A stretch of DNA of 64,000 nt. It comes from JALORV01 sp035498175. GTDB taxonomy: Bacteria > Pseudomonadota > Gammaproteobacteria > Burkholderiales > Burkholderiaceae_F. Position numbers and translations under genes: made by a program. Shown in pieces: positions 1 to 8,161 of the stretch (its first letter is position 1; the number at the start of each line of letters is the position of its first letter). Under the pieces are notes generated by a model that saw only the letters and a program-made list of their open reading frames with translations, was not told the origin of the DNA and made no database searches. The stretch is taken from contig DATKAJ010000105.1 in the NCBI GenBank assembly GCA_035498175.1, positions 1 through 64,000 on the forward strand, in the 5' to 3' direction.

Positions 1-30
1 CTCGCGCTGCTGAATATGAAGACCGCCTGA
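1..30 (+). CDS. 3' end of an upstream gene (partial)
   Basis: Frame 1 reads nine codons and then TGA at 28-30, 13 bases before the next start codon. The stub (ending NMKTA) is too short to identify. The tight spacing to the BLUF gene suggests that the two share a transcript, but this is inference and the frame could be chance. Confidence 0.35.
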   Translation, partial: LALLNMKTA

Positions 31-43
31 CCGGAGGACCGCG

Positions 44-472
44 ATGCTCGTCCGCCTGCTGTATGCCAGCCGCTCGGCCGGTGCCGTCACGCAACAGATC
101 ATCGATTCGATCCTGCAGGAGTCGCGCACCTACAACCCGGCGCATGGCATCACCGGCGTGCTGTGCCACTGCGGCGAGAGCTACATGCAGGCGCTGGAAG
201 GCGGCCGCGAGGAGGTCAACGCGCTGTACATGAAGATCGTCCGCGATACGCGCCATCGTGATGTCACGCTGCTGCATTACGCGGAAGTTCCGGAGCGCCA
301 CTTCGCCAGCTGGACGATGGGCCAGGTGAACCTGGCCAAAGTCAATCCGTCGCTGCTGCTGAAATACTCGGACAAGCCGATGCCGGATCCCTACACCGTG
401 CCTGGTCGGGCGTCGATGGCGCTGCTCGAGGAGCTGGTCGCGAACGCGCAGATCATCGGCCGCGCCGGCTGA
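44..472 (+). CDS. BLUF-domain blue-light sensor protein
   Basis: This 142-residue protein is almost entirely a BLUF (FAD-binding blue-light sensing) domain. The photochemical residues of the family are visible: Tyr7 in RLLYASR, Asn31 in the NPAHGITG segment, Gln49 in YMQALEGG, and Trp90/Met92 in SWTMGQ. The LEGG segment and the RDTRHRDV helix also match. About 45 residues follow the core and probably form the short capping helices of stand-alone BLUF proteins. No output domain is attached, so signalling would go through a protein partner. The upstream sequence has GGAGG at a suitable distance from the ATG. Light sensing is inferred from the intact flavin-site residues. Confidence 0.93.
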   Translation: MLVRLLYASRSAGAVTQQIIDSILQESRTYNPAHGITGVLCHCGESYMQALEGGREEVNALYMKIVRDTRHRDVTLLHYAEVPERHFASWTMGQVNLAKVNPSLLLKYSDKPMPDPYTVPGRASMALLEELVANAQIIGRAG

Positions 473-546
473 GACCTGACCCTCGAAAAGCCCACAGCGC
501 CGTAAGATCCACGCTTTACGTTCTGCGGCCCACCCGGGGAGCGACG

Positions 547-1056
547 ATGAGAGCGCTGACGATTCTGGCTGTCCTGCTGGCGCTGGCCGGCTGCCAATCC
601 TCGCCCAAGGGCCCATCGGCCTCGGCGCAACTCGATGCGGCGAAGGGAGGGCGGGTCGTCGGCAAGGTCACATTCCAGGAGGTCGACGGGGGAACGAGCG
701 TGCGTGCGGAGGTCAGCGGCTTGCCGCCGAACCGCCAGTTCGGCTTCCATGTCCACGACAAGGGCGACTGCTCGGCACCGGACTTCATGAGCGCGGCCGG
801 ACACTTCAATCCCGACACGAAGCCCCATGGCGATCACAAGACGGCCGAAAGCCACGCCGGCGACCTCCCGAACCTCGCGTCCGATGGCCAGGGCAACGCG
901 GTCCTCGCCTACACCTCGTCGAAGCTGACGGTGGCGTCTGGACCCCGTTCGGTCGTCGGCCGCGCGGTCGTGGTGCACGAGAATCCCGACGACTACCGCT
1001 CGCAGCCTGCTGGCAACTCCGGGCCGCGCATCGCGTGCGGGATTATCAAGGGCTGA
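547..1056 (+). CDS. sodC: Cu/Zn superoxide dismutase, lipoprotein (first copy)
   Basis: This 169-residue enzyme converts superoxide to peroxide and oxygen outside the cytoplasm. The N-terminus is a lipoprotein signal ending in LAGC, so Cys16 should be lipidated and the enzyme membrane-anchored in the periplasm. The metal-site segments are present: GFHVHDKGDC, the AAGHFNP stretch, HAGDLPNL, and VVVHENPDDY followed by the PAGNSGPRIACG end with the arginine and cysteine typical of the family. A second, clearly related copy lies at 1779-2324 with the nuclease gene between them, which points to a duplication. Size and motifs fit the family throughout. Confidence 0.96.
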   Translation: MRALTILAVLLALAGCQSSPKGPSASAQLDAAKGGRVVGKVTFQEVDGGTSVRAEVSGLPPNRQFGFHVHDKGDCSAPDFMSAAGHFNPDTKPHGDHKTAESHAGDLPNLASDGQGNAVLAYTSSKLTVASGPRSVVGRAVVVHENPDDYRSQPAGNSGPRIACGIIKG

Positions 1057-1090
1057 AGCGTTGGTTGTCCGCAGAAGCGGCGCACTCGTG

Positions 1091-1594
1091 TCAGTGCGCC
1101 GCGGCGGCGTGTTCACGCCGGTAGTCCCACGGCGCCGTGGGCTGCGTGTCGCTCCACAGGCCCAGGCGCGCGACGCGCGCCGCGGCCCCGGCCTCCGCAT
1201 AGTCGATTCGCGCCTGCGGCGACTGCTCGCGCGCATATCGGACGTAATGCCAGGCGAGCCCGCGGCGCACCTGTTCCAGCCCGACATCGACTCCATCAAC
1301 CGTCACGCTGCAGACCGCGCGGCCATACCGGTCAGTCTTGGTACATACGGCGCGAGCGGCGCGACCGTGTGTGAGTCCTTCAAGGGACTCGCGTGCGCGC
1401 TGACCGTAAGGCTGTGAGCGCTCGGGGGCATCGATGCCGTCGAGTCGAATGCGATGTCGCACGCGGCTCGTGTCGAGAAGTGTCAACGTGTCGCCGTCGA
1501 CGATACGGACCACGGTGCCGACCCACTCGATCGCAGTCGCCGCGGACGGCAGCAGCAGAACCAGCAGGAAGAGAAAGGCAGCGCGGACAGGCAT
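1091..1594 (-). CDS. Secreted staphylococcal-nuclease-like (thermonuclease) protein
   Basis: This 167-residue protein has a cleavable signal peptide (about residues 1-21) and a single SNase fold. The catalytic set of the thermonuclease family can be read off: the DGD loop at residues 33-35, Arg50, Asp55 and Glu58 in RLDGIDAPE, and Arg92 in DRYGR. It should hydrolyse DNA and RNA in a calcium-dependent way outside the cytoplasm. The later YAREQSPQ and LGLWSDTQPTAPWDYR segments are also typical. It lies antisense between the two sodC genes and is probably a separate transcription unit. Whether it serves nutrient scavenging or defence cannot be told from the sequence. Confidence 0.93.
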   Translation of the reverse strand: MPVRAAFLFLLVLLLPSAATAIEWVGTVVRIVDGDTLTLLDTSRVRHRIRLDGIDAPERSQPYGQRARESLEGLTHGRAARAVCTKTDRYGRAVCSVTVDGVDVGLEQVRRGLAWHYVRYAREQSPQARIDYAEAGAAARVARLGLWSDTQPTAPWDYRREHAAAAH

Positions 1595-1778
1595 AGGGCG
1601 TTGCAGCGAAACGGACTGCGTCCCATCCTAGGAAGGCGGCTCTGGCGCGATGCGCGAGTAAGGGGCCGGCACGTGCTGCATTTCTCGCGTGCGCGTCACC
1701 TCCCGGTCTGCGCAAGATTGCGCGCCGCGCCGACCCGGGCGAACATTGGCGCGTCGATAGGCGCATCGGGGGATCATC

Positions 1779-2324
1779 GTGCGGGGATACTGGATCGTGC
1801 TGGCCGCTGCGGCGGCGTTGAGCGGAGGCTGTGACACCTTCGGTAAGGGACCTTATGCGCAGGCGAACGTGCAGGGCGGCGAGGGCAGTCGCGTCTGGGG
1901 ACGCGTGACTTTCCACCAACCCGAGGAAAGGAGCAGCTTTAGCGGCGCCAGCGCGGGGAAGACCGTGGTTCGCGTCGACATCAACGGACTGCCACCGAAC
2001 CGCAAGTTTGGTTTCCATGTCCATGAAAAGGGCGACTGCACTGGCGACTTCACCGGCGCCGGCGGTCACTTCAATCCGGGCGGCAAGCCGCATGGCGCGC
2101 AGGGGTCCGGCGAGCGGCACGCCGGTGATTTGCCGAACCTCGAGTCCAATGGTGAAGGCGTTGCGAATGCGGTCTTCACGACCGACCTGCTGACGGTTGC
2201 GCCAGGGCCGAACTCGGTCGTCAACCGTGCGATCGTGATCCACCAGAATCCGGACGACTATCGCACGCAGCCCGCCGGCAATTCCGGGCCGCGCATCGCC
2301 TGCGGCGTGATCCGCGGCGAGTGA
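1779..2324 (+). CDS. sodC: Cu/Zn superoxide dismutase, lipoprotein (second copy)
   Basis: Paralogue of the copy at 547-1056, 181 residues from a GTG start. The GTG is chosen because it places a signal peptide and lipobox (LSGGC, Cys18) at the N-terminus. Metal-site segments are intact: GFHVHEKGDC, GAGGHFNPGG, HAGDLPNLES, IVIHQNPDDY and the GPRIACG end. It differs from the first copy by an insertion of roughly ten residues around PEERSSFSGA in the first half. The nearly identical ends and the short distance argue for tandem duplication. Periplasmic, membrane-anchored superoxide removal is expected, as for the first copy. Confidence 0.95.
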   Translation: MRGYWIVLAAAAALSGGCDTFGKGPYAQANVQGGEGSRVWGRVTFHQPEERSSFSGASAGKTVVRVDINGLPPNRKFGFHVHEKGDCTGDFTGAGGHFNPGGKPHGAQGSGERHAGDLPNLESNGEGVANAVFTTDLLTVAPGPNSVVNRAIVIHQNPDDYRTQPAGNSGPRIACGVIRGE

Positions 2325-2337
2325 GCTGAGAGCGGCG

Positions 2338-3300
2338 CTATGCGGCGATGAGCGCCGCGTAGCGTGCCAGATCGACGTTGCCGCCACTCAGGATCACGCC
2401 GACGCGGCGGCCGCGCACGGTCACCACACTCTCGAACGCCGCGGCCGCACCGAGGCAGCCGGTCGGCTCGACGACGATCTTCATGCGGCTTGCGAAGAAC
2501 CGCATCGCGCGCCGCAGCGCTTCGTCGCTGACGGTGACGACCTGTGATACCCGCGCCTGGATCACCGGGAACGTGTAGCGGCCTGGCTGCTGGGTCTGCG
2601 CGCCGTCGGCGATCGTGCGCGGCACGTCGATGTGGACGATCTCGCCGCGCGCAAGCGACTGCTGCACGTCGTTGCCAGCCTCCGGCTCGACGCCGACCAC
2701 GCGGCACGCCGGCTGCAGATGGCGTGCGGCAACTGCGCAGCCCGAGATCAGGCCGCCGCCCCCGACGCAGACAAGCAGCAGGTCGAGATTGCCGGCCTCC
2801 TGCATCAGTTCGAGCGCCGCGGTGCCCTGGCCGGCCATCACGTGCGGATGATCGAAGGGTGGAATCAGCGTCATGCCGCGATCCTGCGCGAGCCGCCGTC
2901 CGATCGCTTCTCGGTCCTCGGTGTAGCGGTCATACAGCAGCACCTCGGCCCCATAGCCACGCGTGGCCTCGATCTTGATGGCCGGCGCGTCCTGCGGCAT
3001 CACGATCGTCGCGGGCATCCCGAGCAGCCGCGCCGAGAGCGCCACCGCCTGCGCGTGGTTGCCGGACGAAAAGGCGACCACGCCGTGCTTGCGCTGCTCC
3101 GGCGTGAACTGCGCGAGCGAGTTGTAGGCACCGCGGAACTTGAATGCCCCCATGCGCTGCAGGTTCTCGCACTTGAAGTAGATGTGCGCGCCGGTGAGCT
3201 CGTCGGCGGTGCGCGAGGTCAGCACCGGCGTGCGGTGTGCGATGCCGGCCAGGCGCTGAGCCGCGGCCGCCACATCGTCATAGCTGATCGGAAGATTCAT
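2338..3300 (-). CDS. PLP-dependent threonine/serine dehydratase family protein
   Basis: This fold-type II PLP enzyme has 320 residues from the ATG at 3300. That start is preferred over an in-frame codon 90 bases upstream because it matches the usual N-terminus of the family. Lys54 in GAFKFRGAYN is the Schiff-base lysine, FSSGNHAQ holds the substrate loop and GGGGL (about 180-184) is the phosphate-binding loop. There is no C-terminal ACT regulatory domain, which separates it from biosynthetic IlvA. It resembles catabolic threonine dehydratase, serine racemase and threo-3-hydroxyaspartate ammonia-lyase, and sequence by eye cannot decide between them. It is divergent from cysK. Confidence 0.9.
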   Translation of the reverse strand: MNLPISYDDVAAAAQRLAGIAHRTPVLTSRTADELTGAHIYFKCENLQRMGAFKFRGAYNSLAQFTPEQRKHGVVAFSSGNHAQAVALSARLLGMPATIVMPQDAPAIKIEATRGYGAEVLLYDRYTEDREAIGRRLAQDRGMTLIPPFDHPHVMAGQGTAALELMQEAGNLDLLLVCVGGGGLISGCAVAARHLQPACRVVGVEPEAGNDVQQSLARGEIVHIDVPRTIADGAQTQQPGRYTFPVIQARVSQVVTVSDEALRRAMRFFASRMKIVVEPTGCLGAAAAFESVVTVRGRRVGVILSGGNVDLARYAALIAA

Positions 3301-3452
3301 GTTGCCGCCAGCATAATGCGCCGCGCGGGCTCGGAAGTTGCAGCGAACACGCAGGCATTCGCCGTCGGCCACAGCGATATCCTCATGCACTCTGGTGATA
3401 TCGGCGCCATCCCGCCGCGCGTACCGTCGGCGGCAATCCTCAGGAGCGTCCC

Positions 3453-4370
3453 ATGCGTGCAGCCAATATTCTCGAAACGATCGGCAACACCCCGCACATC
3501 CGCATCAACCGGCTGTTTCCGGGACACGAGGTCTGGTCGAAATCCGAGCGTGCCAACCCCGGCGGGTCGATCAAGGACCGCATCGCGCTGTCGATGGTCG
3601 AGGCCGCCGAGCGCGATGGAACGCTCAAGGCGGGCGGCACGATCGTCGAGCCGACCTCAGGCAATACAGGCATCGGTCTGGCGATGGTCGCCGCCGTCAA
3701 GGGTTATCCGCTGGTGCTGGTGATGCCCGACAGCATGTCGGTCGAGCGCCGGCGGCTGATGCTGGCGTACGGCGCGAAATTCGTGCTGACGCCGCGCGAG
3801 AAAGGCATGAAGGGAGCGATCGAGCGCGCCCAGCAGATCGTCGACGAAACACCCGGCGCCTGGATGCCGCAGCAGTTCGACAATCCCGCGAACATTGACG
3901 TGCATGCGCGCACGACCGCACCGGAGATCCTGCGCGACTTTCCCGAAGGGCTCGACGCCATCATCACCGGCGTCGGCACTGGCGGCCACATCAGCGCCGT
4001 CGGCCAGGTTCTGAAACCGAAGTGGCCGCAGCTGAAGGTGTTCGCGGTCGAACCGACGCTCTCGCCGGTGATCTCCGGCGGCAAGCACTCGCCGCACCCG
4101 ATTCAGGGCATCGGCGCCGGATTCATTCCGAACAACCTGAAGGTCGAAGTGCTCGACGGCGTGATCACTGTCGAGGCGGAGGAAGCGCGCGAGATGGCGC
4201 GCCGCGCGGCGCGCGAGGAAGGGCTGCTGATCGGAATCTCCTCGGGCGCCACGCTCGCGGCCATCGCGAAGAAGCTGCCGGAACTGAAGCCCGGCAGCCG
4301 GGTGCTCGGCTTCAACTACGACACCGGTGAGCGCTATCTCTCGGTCGAGGGCTTTCTGCCGGCGGAGTAG
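3453..4370 (+). CDS. cysK: Cysteine synthase (O-acetylserine sulfhydrylase)
   Basis: This 305-residue fold-type II PLP enzyme joins sulfide to O-acetylserine to give cysteine. Lys41 in NPGGSIKDR binds PLP, EPTSGNTG (67-74) is the substrate-binding loop, GVGTGGH is the phosphate loop, and GISSGAT near the C-terminus completes the signature. Length is normal for CysK/CysM. A ribosome binding site (AGGAGC) precedes the ATG. It faces the rhodanese/YeeE sulfur operon tail to tail, so sulfur import or transfer and cysteine synthesis are neighbours here. Assignment as CysK rather than CysM or a cystathionine-forming homologue is likely but not proven. Confidence 0.94.
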   Translation: MRAANILETIGNTPHIRINRLFPGHEVWSKSERANPGGSIKDRIALSMVEAAERDGTLKAGGTIVEPTSGNTGIGLAMVAAVKGYPLVLVMPDSMSVERRRLMLAYGAKFVLTPREKGMKGAIERAQQIVDETPGAWMPQQFDNPANIDVHARTTAPEILRDFPEGLDAIITGVGTGGHISAVGQVLKPKWPQLKVFAVEPTLSPVISGGKHSPHPIQGIGAGFIPNNLKVEVLDGVITVEAEEAREMARRAAREEGLLIGISSGATLAAIAKKLPELKPGSRVLGFNYDTGERYLSVEGFLPAE

Positions 4371-4377
4371 CGCCGCC

Positions 4378-4548
4378 TCACTTCAGCGGCGCCGCGCAGT
4401 GCCCGGCCCCTTCGACCTTCTCCTGCCCGAGTTGCCACGGCGGCGGCTCGTCGAAGCGGTTGTGCGGCGTCGACCGCGCCCAGTCCGCCACCAGCAGGAG
4501 CACGCCGGCCGCCCAGAAGATCGCCGCAAAGACGAGCGCGCGCTTCAT
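4378..4548 (-). CDS. Small single-span membrane protein of the YeeE operon
   Basis: This 56-residue protein begins with MKRALVF and has one hydrophobic segment (about residues 5-23). A polar tail follows with a PPPWQL stretch and a single cysteine near the end (GAGHCAAP). Its ATG overlaps the stop codon of the YeeE gene by four bases (ATGA), so it is almost certainly translated by coupling and belongs to that operon. I do not recognise a family. A small accessory subunit or assembly factor for the sulfur transporter is a reasonable guess from position only. Confidence 0.7.
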   Translation of the reverse strand: MKRALVFAAIFWAAGVLLLVADWARSTPHNRFDEPPPWQLGQEKVEGAGHCAAPLK

Positions 4549-5693
4549 TTCGGCAATCCGAGGCGTGTGCGCACCTTCACGCCGATCAGCGATCCGGCAA
4601 AGGCCGCGGCAAACCAGATCCAGCCGTGCAGGCTGCCGCTCGAGATGCCCGAAAAGTACGCGCCGACGTTGCAGCCGAACGCCAGCCTCGACGAATAGCC
4701 CAGCGCCAGTCCGGCAACGAGTGCGGCGATCCACTGCGACGCACGCTGCGCCTCTGGCGGCGGGCAGGCCGTACCCCTTGCGGTCGCGGCGATCAGCGAT
4801 CCCGCCAGCAGGCCGAAGTTCGTGATCGAGGTGACATCGGTCAGCACCGAGGCGTGCAGCAGTGCCTGCTGCGACTCGCGGCCCCAGAAGGCGTTGGTGC
4901 TGAGATCCATGCCGAGCGCGCTTGCGATCTTTGCACCCCACAGGCCGAGGCCGTAGACGATGCCCCACGGCTGCCCGGCAACGATGAGGTTCAGTACCCC
5001 GAAGACGGCCAGTAGCACTGCACCGATGTAGATGCCGCGGCCGCGCCAGCGCGTCTGCGTGCTGCGCCGGCGGCGCCAGAGCAACACCGCAAGCACGGCC
5101 ATGACTGCCACCTGCAGCGCGACCGCGCCGGCAGCGCCGAAATGATCCTGCAGCGCGATCGGCTCCAAGGCGCCCAGCGCGAGCCAGCGGTCGAGGTGCA
5201 ATGAACCGAAGAAGCTTCCGGCAATGAAGCCCGGCAGCACCAGCAGCGCGAAAGCATTGCCCAGGCCCGCTTTGTAGAGCGTGCCCGAGCCGCAGCCGTC
5301 GGCGACCTGCATCGCAAGACCGAACACGAAAGCGCCGATCACAACGCTGACCGACACCGGCGCAATCGCGCCGCTGAGTTCCGGATGACTGGCCAGCAGT
5401 GGAATGGTCACCGCCATTGCCAGGCCGATCGCGACGAACTGAGCCAGCAGGCCGGTTGGATCGCGATCGCGGATCCACACGCGCCATCCGGTCGTGAAGC
5501 CGAACGAGACGCCGGCGAGCACCGCGCCGAAGCCGACACCGATCAGGAAGAGGAAGCCCTGGCGCAGGCCGACCAGCAACGTGATGCCCAGCCACGCAAC
5601 CAGCGCAGCCAATGACAGGGCAAGCACCGCGACGCGCGTTTCGCGCCGCACGCCGCGCGCCGGAAAGGTCAGGACAGTGGACACGGCAGACAT
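4545..5693 (-). CDS. YeeE/YedE family sulfur-compound (thiosulfate-type) transporter
   Basis: This 382-residue polytopic membrane protein has about nine to ten hydrophobic segments. The family signatures are the cysteine-containing repeats ADGCGSGTLYKAG and AFGCNVGAYFSG, whose cysteines in characterised YeeE (TsuA) line the path taken by thiosulfate. The gene follows the periplasmic rhodanese gene by 42-49 bases and overlaps the small membrane protein gene downstream. The likely job is uptake of thiosulfate or a related sulfur species, feeding CysK encoded next door. The exact substrate is inferred from the family, not seen. Confidence 0.9.
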   Translation of the reverse strand: MSAVSTVLTFPARGVRRETRVAVLALSLAALVAWLGITLLVGLRQGFLFLIGVGFGAVLAGVSFGFTTGWRVWIRDRDPTGLLAQFVAIGLAMAVTIPLLASHPELSGAIAPVSVSVVIGAFVFGLAMQVADGCGSGTLYKAGLGNAFALLVLPGFIAGSFFGSLHLDRWLALGALEPIALQDHFGAAGAVALQVAVMAVLAVLLWRRRRSTQTRWRGRGIYIGAVLLAVFGVLNLIVAGQPWGIVYGLGLWGAKIASALGMDLSTNAFWGRESQQALLHASVLTDVTSITNFGLLAGSLIAATARGTACPPPEAQRASQWIAALVAGLALGYSSRLAFGCNVGAYFSGISSGSLHGWIWFAAAFAGSLIGVKVRTRLGLPK

Positions 5694-5735
5694 TATCCGG
5701 CCCGGGGCAAAGCGCGCGCCGCGTCCGCGGCGGAC

Positions 5736-6686
5736 CTACATGGAAACAGCGGCTTCCTTCAGCTGCATCCAGAACTGCTGGAGGCGGCTGGGCACGTGGT
5801 CCATCGGCCGCTCGGCGCGCGACCAGCCGACCATCGATTCCGGATACAGCTTCACGTCCGGCTGGCCCAGTACTTCCGACAGGACGAACCAGTTCGTCGC
5901 GGCCCAGTGGCCGGTGTTGCAGAACGACACGGTGGGTTGCGCCTGGCCGATCCCCTGCTGCTGCGCGATGCGACGCAGCTCGACGCTCGACTGCATCGTG
6001 GCACTGCCTCGGATGAACCAGACGTCGTGCTCGACGTTCTTCGCGCCGACCAGCGTGCCCGGCGCCCGCGCCGCAGGGTGCTTGGTCTCGCCCCGGAAGA
6101 ACGGCGCGGGCCGCGCATCGATCAGCCGCTGCCGGCCGATGGCCTGCGCAACCTCCTCCTGCGTGGCGATCAGACGTGGATCCCACTGCGCTGCATAGGT
6201 GGTCGGCGCGACCGGGCGCAGCTGCGTCGTGACCGGTTCACCCGCGCCGCGCCACGCCTTCATGCCGCCATTGAGGATTGAGAGCTGCGGCAGGCCGACG
6301 GCCTTCAGCGTCCAGTACACGCGCGCCGCCGCGCCGAACTCGGTGGCGTCGCCTCCTTCGTACACGACTGCCACCGGGGTCGTCGCGTCGATGCCGAGCG
6401 ACCGGACCAATGCGCTGATCTGCCCGGAATCCGGCAGCGCGCCGGGGTTCTCGTCGGGTCCGCGCCAGCGCTCGTAGGGCGCACTGAGGGCACCCGGAAG
6501 GTGGCCACCGTCGTAGCCCGCTGCACCCTCGCGCGGTCGGATGTCGATGATCCGCAACTGCGGATCGGCGAGGCGCACGGCCAGTTCCGCCGGCGACAGC
6601 AGCGGCTGCGCGAGCGCGAGCAGCGGGGCACTCGCCAGCAGCAGGGCTGCGAGCCCGCGTGCGATCCAATGGCGCGGCGCTGTCAT
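5736..6686 (-). CDS. Exported tandem-rhodanese sulfurtransferase
   Basis: The protein has 316 residues from the ATG at 6686; an in-frame TTG 24 bases upstream is the alternative. The N-terminus is a signal peptide (hydrophobic ALLLASAPLLALAQ), so it acts in the periplasm. Two rhodanese domains follow. The first lacks a catalytic cysteine (VVYEGGDATEF), as is usual in tandem rhodaneses. The second has VSFCNTGHWA, whose cysteine (residue 256 in this numbering) is the expected persulfide carrier. As first gene of an operon with a YeeE transporter, it probably generates or hands over sulfane sulfur for import. Confidence 0.91.
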   Translation of the reverse strand: MTAPRHWIARGLAALLLASAPLLALAQPLLSPAELAVRLADPQLRIIDIRPREGAAGYDGGHLPGALSAPYERWRGPDENPGALPDSGQISALVRSLGIDATTPVAVVYEGGDATEFGAAARVYWTLKAVGLPQLSILNGGMKAWRGAGEPVTTQLRPVAPTTYAAQWDPRLIATQEEVAQAIGRQRLIDARPAPFFRGETKHPAARAPGTLVGAKNVEHDVWFIRGSATMQSSVELRRIAQQQGIGQAQPTVSFCNTGHWAATNWFVLSEVLGQPDVKLYPESMVGWSRAERPMDHVPSRLQQFWMQLKEAAVSM

Positions 6687-6855
6687 CGTCGTCGAATGCA
6701 CAAACTCCAAACCCTGAAGTCTGATGCAATCGGCGGTGCGGAGTGCGGCGGCTTCGGCATGTGCTTATGCCCCTGCGCGCGTGCTGGGCAAGTACCCCGG
6801 ACCCCGCTTGTCACGCGCCGGTGCCGCGCTCAAGATGAAGCTTCAGGAGGCAGCC

Positions 6856-7326
6856 ATGCATGATCCTCATCGCGACTGGCGCACGGACGGCGTGCGCGTG
6901 ATCAAGGGCAACCAGCTCGATCCGAACACCGCGCAAACCCCGGGGATGAAACGCGCCGCAGCCATCAACGCCGCGCGTGTCGGCTCGCAGAAGCTCTGGG
7001 CCGGCGCGGTGACGATCGATCCGAACGCGAAGACCGGCGCGCATCACCACGGCGCGCTCGAGTCGGTGATTTACGTCGTGCGCGGCAGGGCACGCATGCG
7101 CTGGGGCGACCGGCTCGAGTACGTCGCCGAGGCCGAGGCGGGCGACTTTATCTTCGTGCCGCCGTATGTGCCGCACCAAGAGATCAACGCGTCGCCCGAC
7201 GCGGTTCTCGAATGCGTGCTGGTCCGCAGCGACAACGAATCGGTGGTCGTAAATCTCGACATCGAGCCGGTCGAGCGTCCGGAGACCGTCTACTGGGTCG
7301 ACCCGATCCACGCCGCGCCGCGGTGA
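6856..7326 (+). CDS. Cupin-domain protein
   Basis: This 156-residue single cupin barrel starts at the ATG at 6856. An exact AGGAGG at 6845-6850 selects this start over in-frame ATGs further upstream. Metal ligands of cupin motif 1 are visible (GAHHHG at 62-67 with Glu69), and motif 2 gives GDFIFVPPYVPHQ with His107. The reaction is not predictable: such proteins range from isomerases to dioxygenases and sensors. Its stop codon overlaps the GTG start of the pcm gene by four bases, so the two are co-translated, which hints at a linked role in protein or metabolite repair. Confidence 0.88.
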   Translation: MHDPHRDWRTDGVRVIKGNQLDPNTAQTPGMKRAAAINAARVGSQKLWAGAVTIDPNAKTGAHHHGALESVIYVVRGRARMRWGDRLEYVAEAEAGDFIFVPPYVPHQEINASPDAVLECVLVRSDNESVVVNLDIEPVERPETVYWVDPIHAAPR

Positions 7327-8072
7327 TCGATCGCGCGACTCGACGCAGCATGTTCGCGGGCCTGGGCGCCGCACTCGCCGCCCTGGTGCTGCCAGAGGCG
7401 GCGCCCGGCGAGGACCTCGATGCCGCGCGCCGCCGCATGCTGGCCGAGATCGACCAGGACGTGCGCGAAACGGCGACCAGCACCGGCGTCACCCGCCTGA
7501 GTCCCGCCGTGCGCCACGCGATCGAAACGGTGCCGCGCGAGCGCTTCGTACCACCGCTGCTGGCGTCCCGCGCGTACGACAACCGGCCGCTGCCGATCGG
7601 GCACGACCAGACGATCTCGCAGCCATTCATCGTCGCCCTGATGACCGAGTTGCTGGAGCCGCGGGCGTCCGACCGCGTGCTCGAAATCGGCACCGGCTCC
7701 GGCTATCAGGCCGCCGTGCTCGCCGCCTGCGTCCGGACCGTGTACTCGATCGAGATCGTCGCGCCGCTGGCGCAGCAGGCGCGCGCGGCGCTGGACGCTG
7801 CGGGCGTGCGCAACGTCGAAACCCGCATCGGCGACGGCTACCGCGGCTGGCCCGAGGCCGCCCCGTTCGACGGCATCATCGTCACCGCCGCGCCCGATCA
7901 CGTGCCGCCGGCGCTACTGGAGCAACTGGCGCCGGGCGGACGCATGGTGATTCCGGTCGGTGCTGGACCGATGGACCAGGAACTGCTGCTGATCCAGCGC
8001 GATGCTGACGGACGGACCGTCACGCGCAGGACGATCGGCGTGCGCTTCGTACCGCTGACCCGCGAGCGTTGA
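7323..8072 (+). CDS. pcm: Protein-L-isoaspartate O-methyltransferase, probably exported
   Basis: The protein has 249 residues from a GTG that overlaps the cupin stop (GTGA). This start is chosen for the overlap and because it begins just before a twin-arginine-like signal (TRRSMFAGLGAALAAL). The enzyme repairs isoaspartyl residues by SAM-dependent methylation. Family segments are present: GHDQTISQP (93-101), the SAM loop EIGTGSGYQ (121-129), VYSIEI, IGDGYRGW, and the IVTAAPDHVP active-site stretch. Most Pcm proteins are cytoplasmic; the N-terminal leader suggests a periplasmic version, as known for some proteobacteria. Whether the leader is cleaved or Tat-dependent is inference. Confidence 0.92.
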   Translation: MIDRATRRSMFAGLGAALAALVLPEAAPGEDLDAARRRMLAEIDQDVRETATSTGVTRLSPAVRHAIETVPRERFVPPLLASRAYDNRPLPIGHDQTISQPFIVALMTELLEPRASDRVLEIGTGSGYQAAVLAACVRTVYSIEIVAPLAQQARAALDAAGVRNVETRIGDGYRGWPEAAPFDGIIVTAAPDHVPPALLEQLAPGGRMVIPVGAGPMDQELLLIQRDADGRTVTRRTIGVRFVPLTRER

Positions 8073-8161
8073 GCCGAGCCGGCACGATCGGGCCGACGCT
8101 CAGGCTCGGCGCTCAGGCTCAGTAGACTGCACGCTTCGTCTCAGCACAACCCTTCATCGCG

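Noticed and set aside
391..1299. Long open frame antisense to sodC
   Set aside because: Arg/Ala-rich shadow of a GC-rich gene; the opposite strand carries an unmistakable Cu/Zn superoxide dismutase.
3376..3402. Two GATATC palindromes before cysK
   Set aside because: Six-base palindromes 15 bases apart with no matching regulator; could be chance.
4378..6186. 602-codon open frame on the minus strand
   Set aside because: Only its last 56 codons are real (the small membrane protein); the rest is an out-of-frame shadow of YeeE and the rhodanese.
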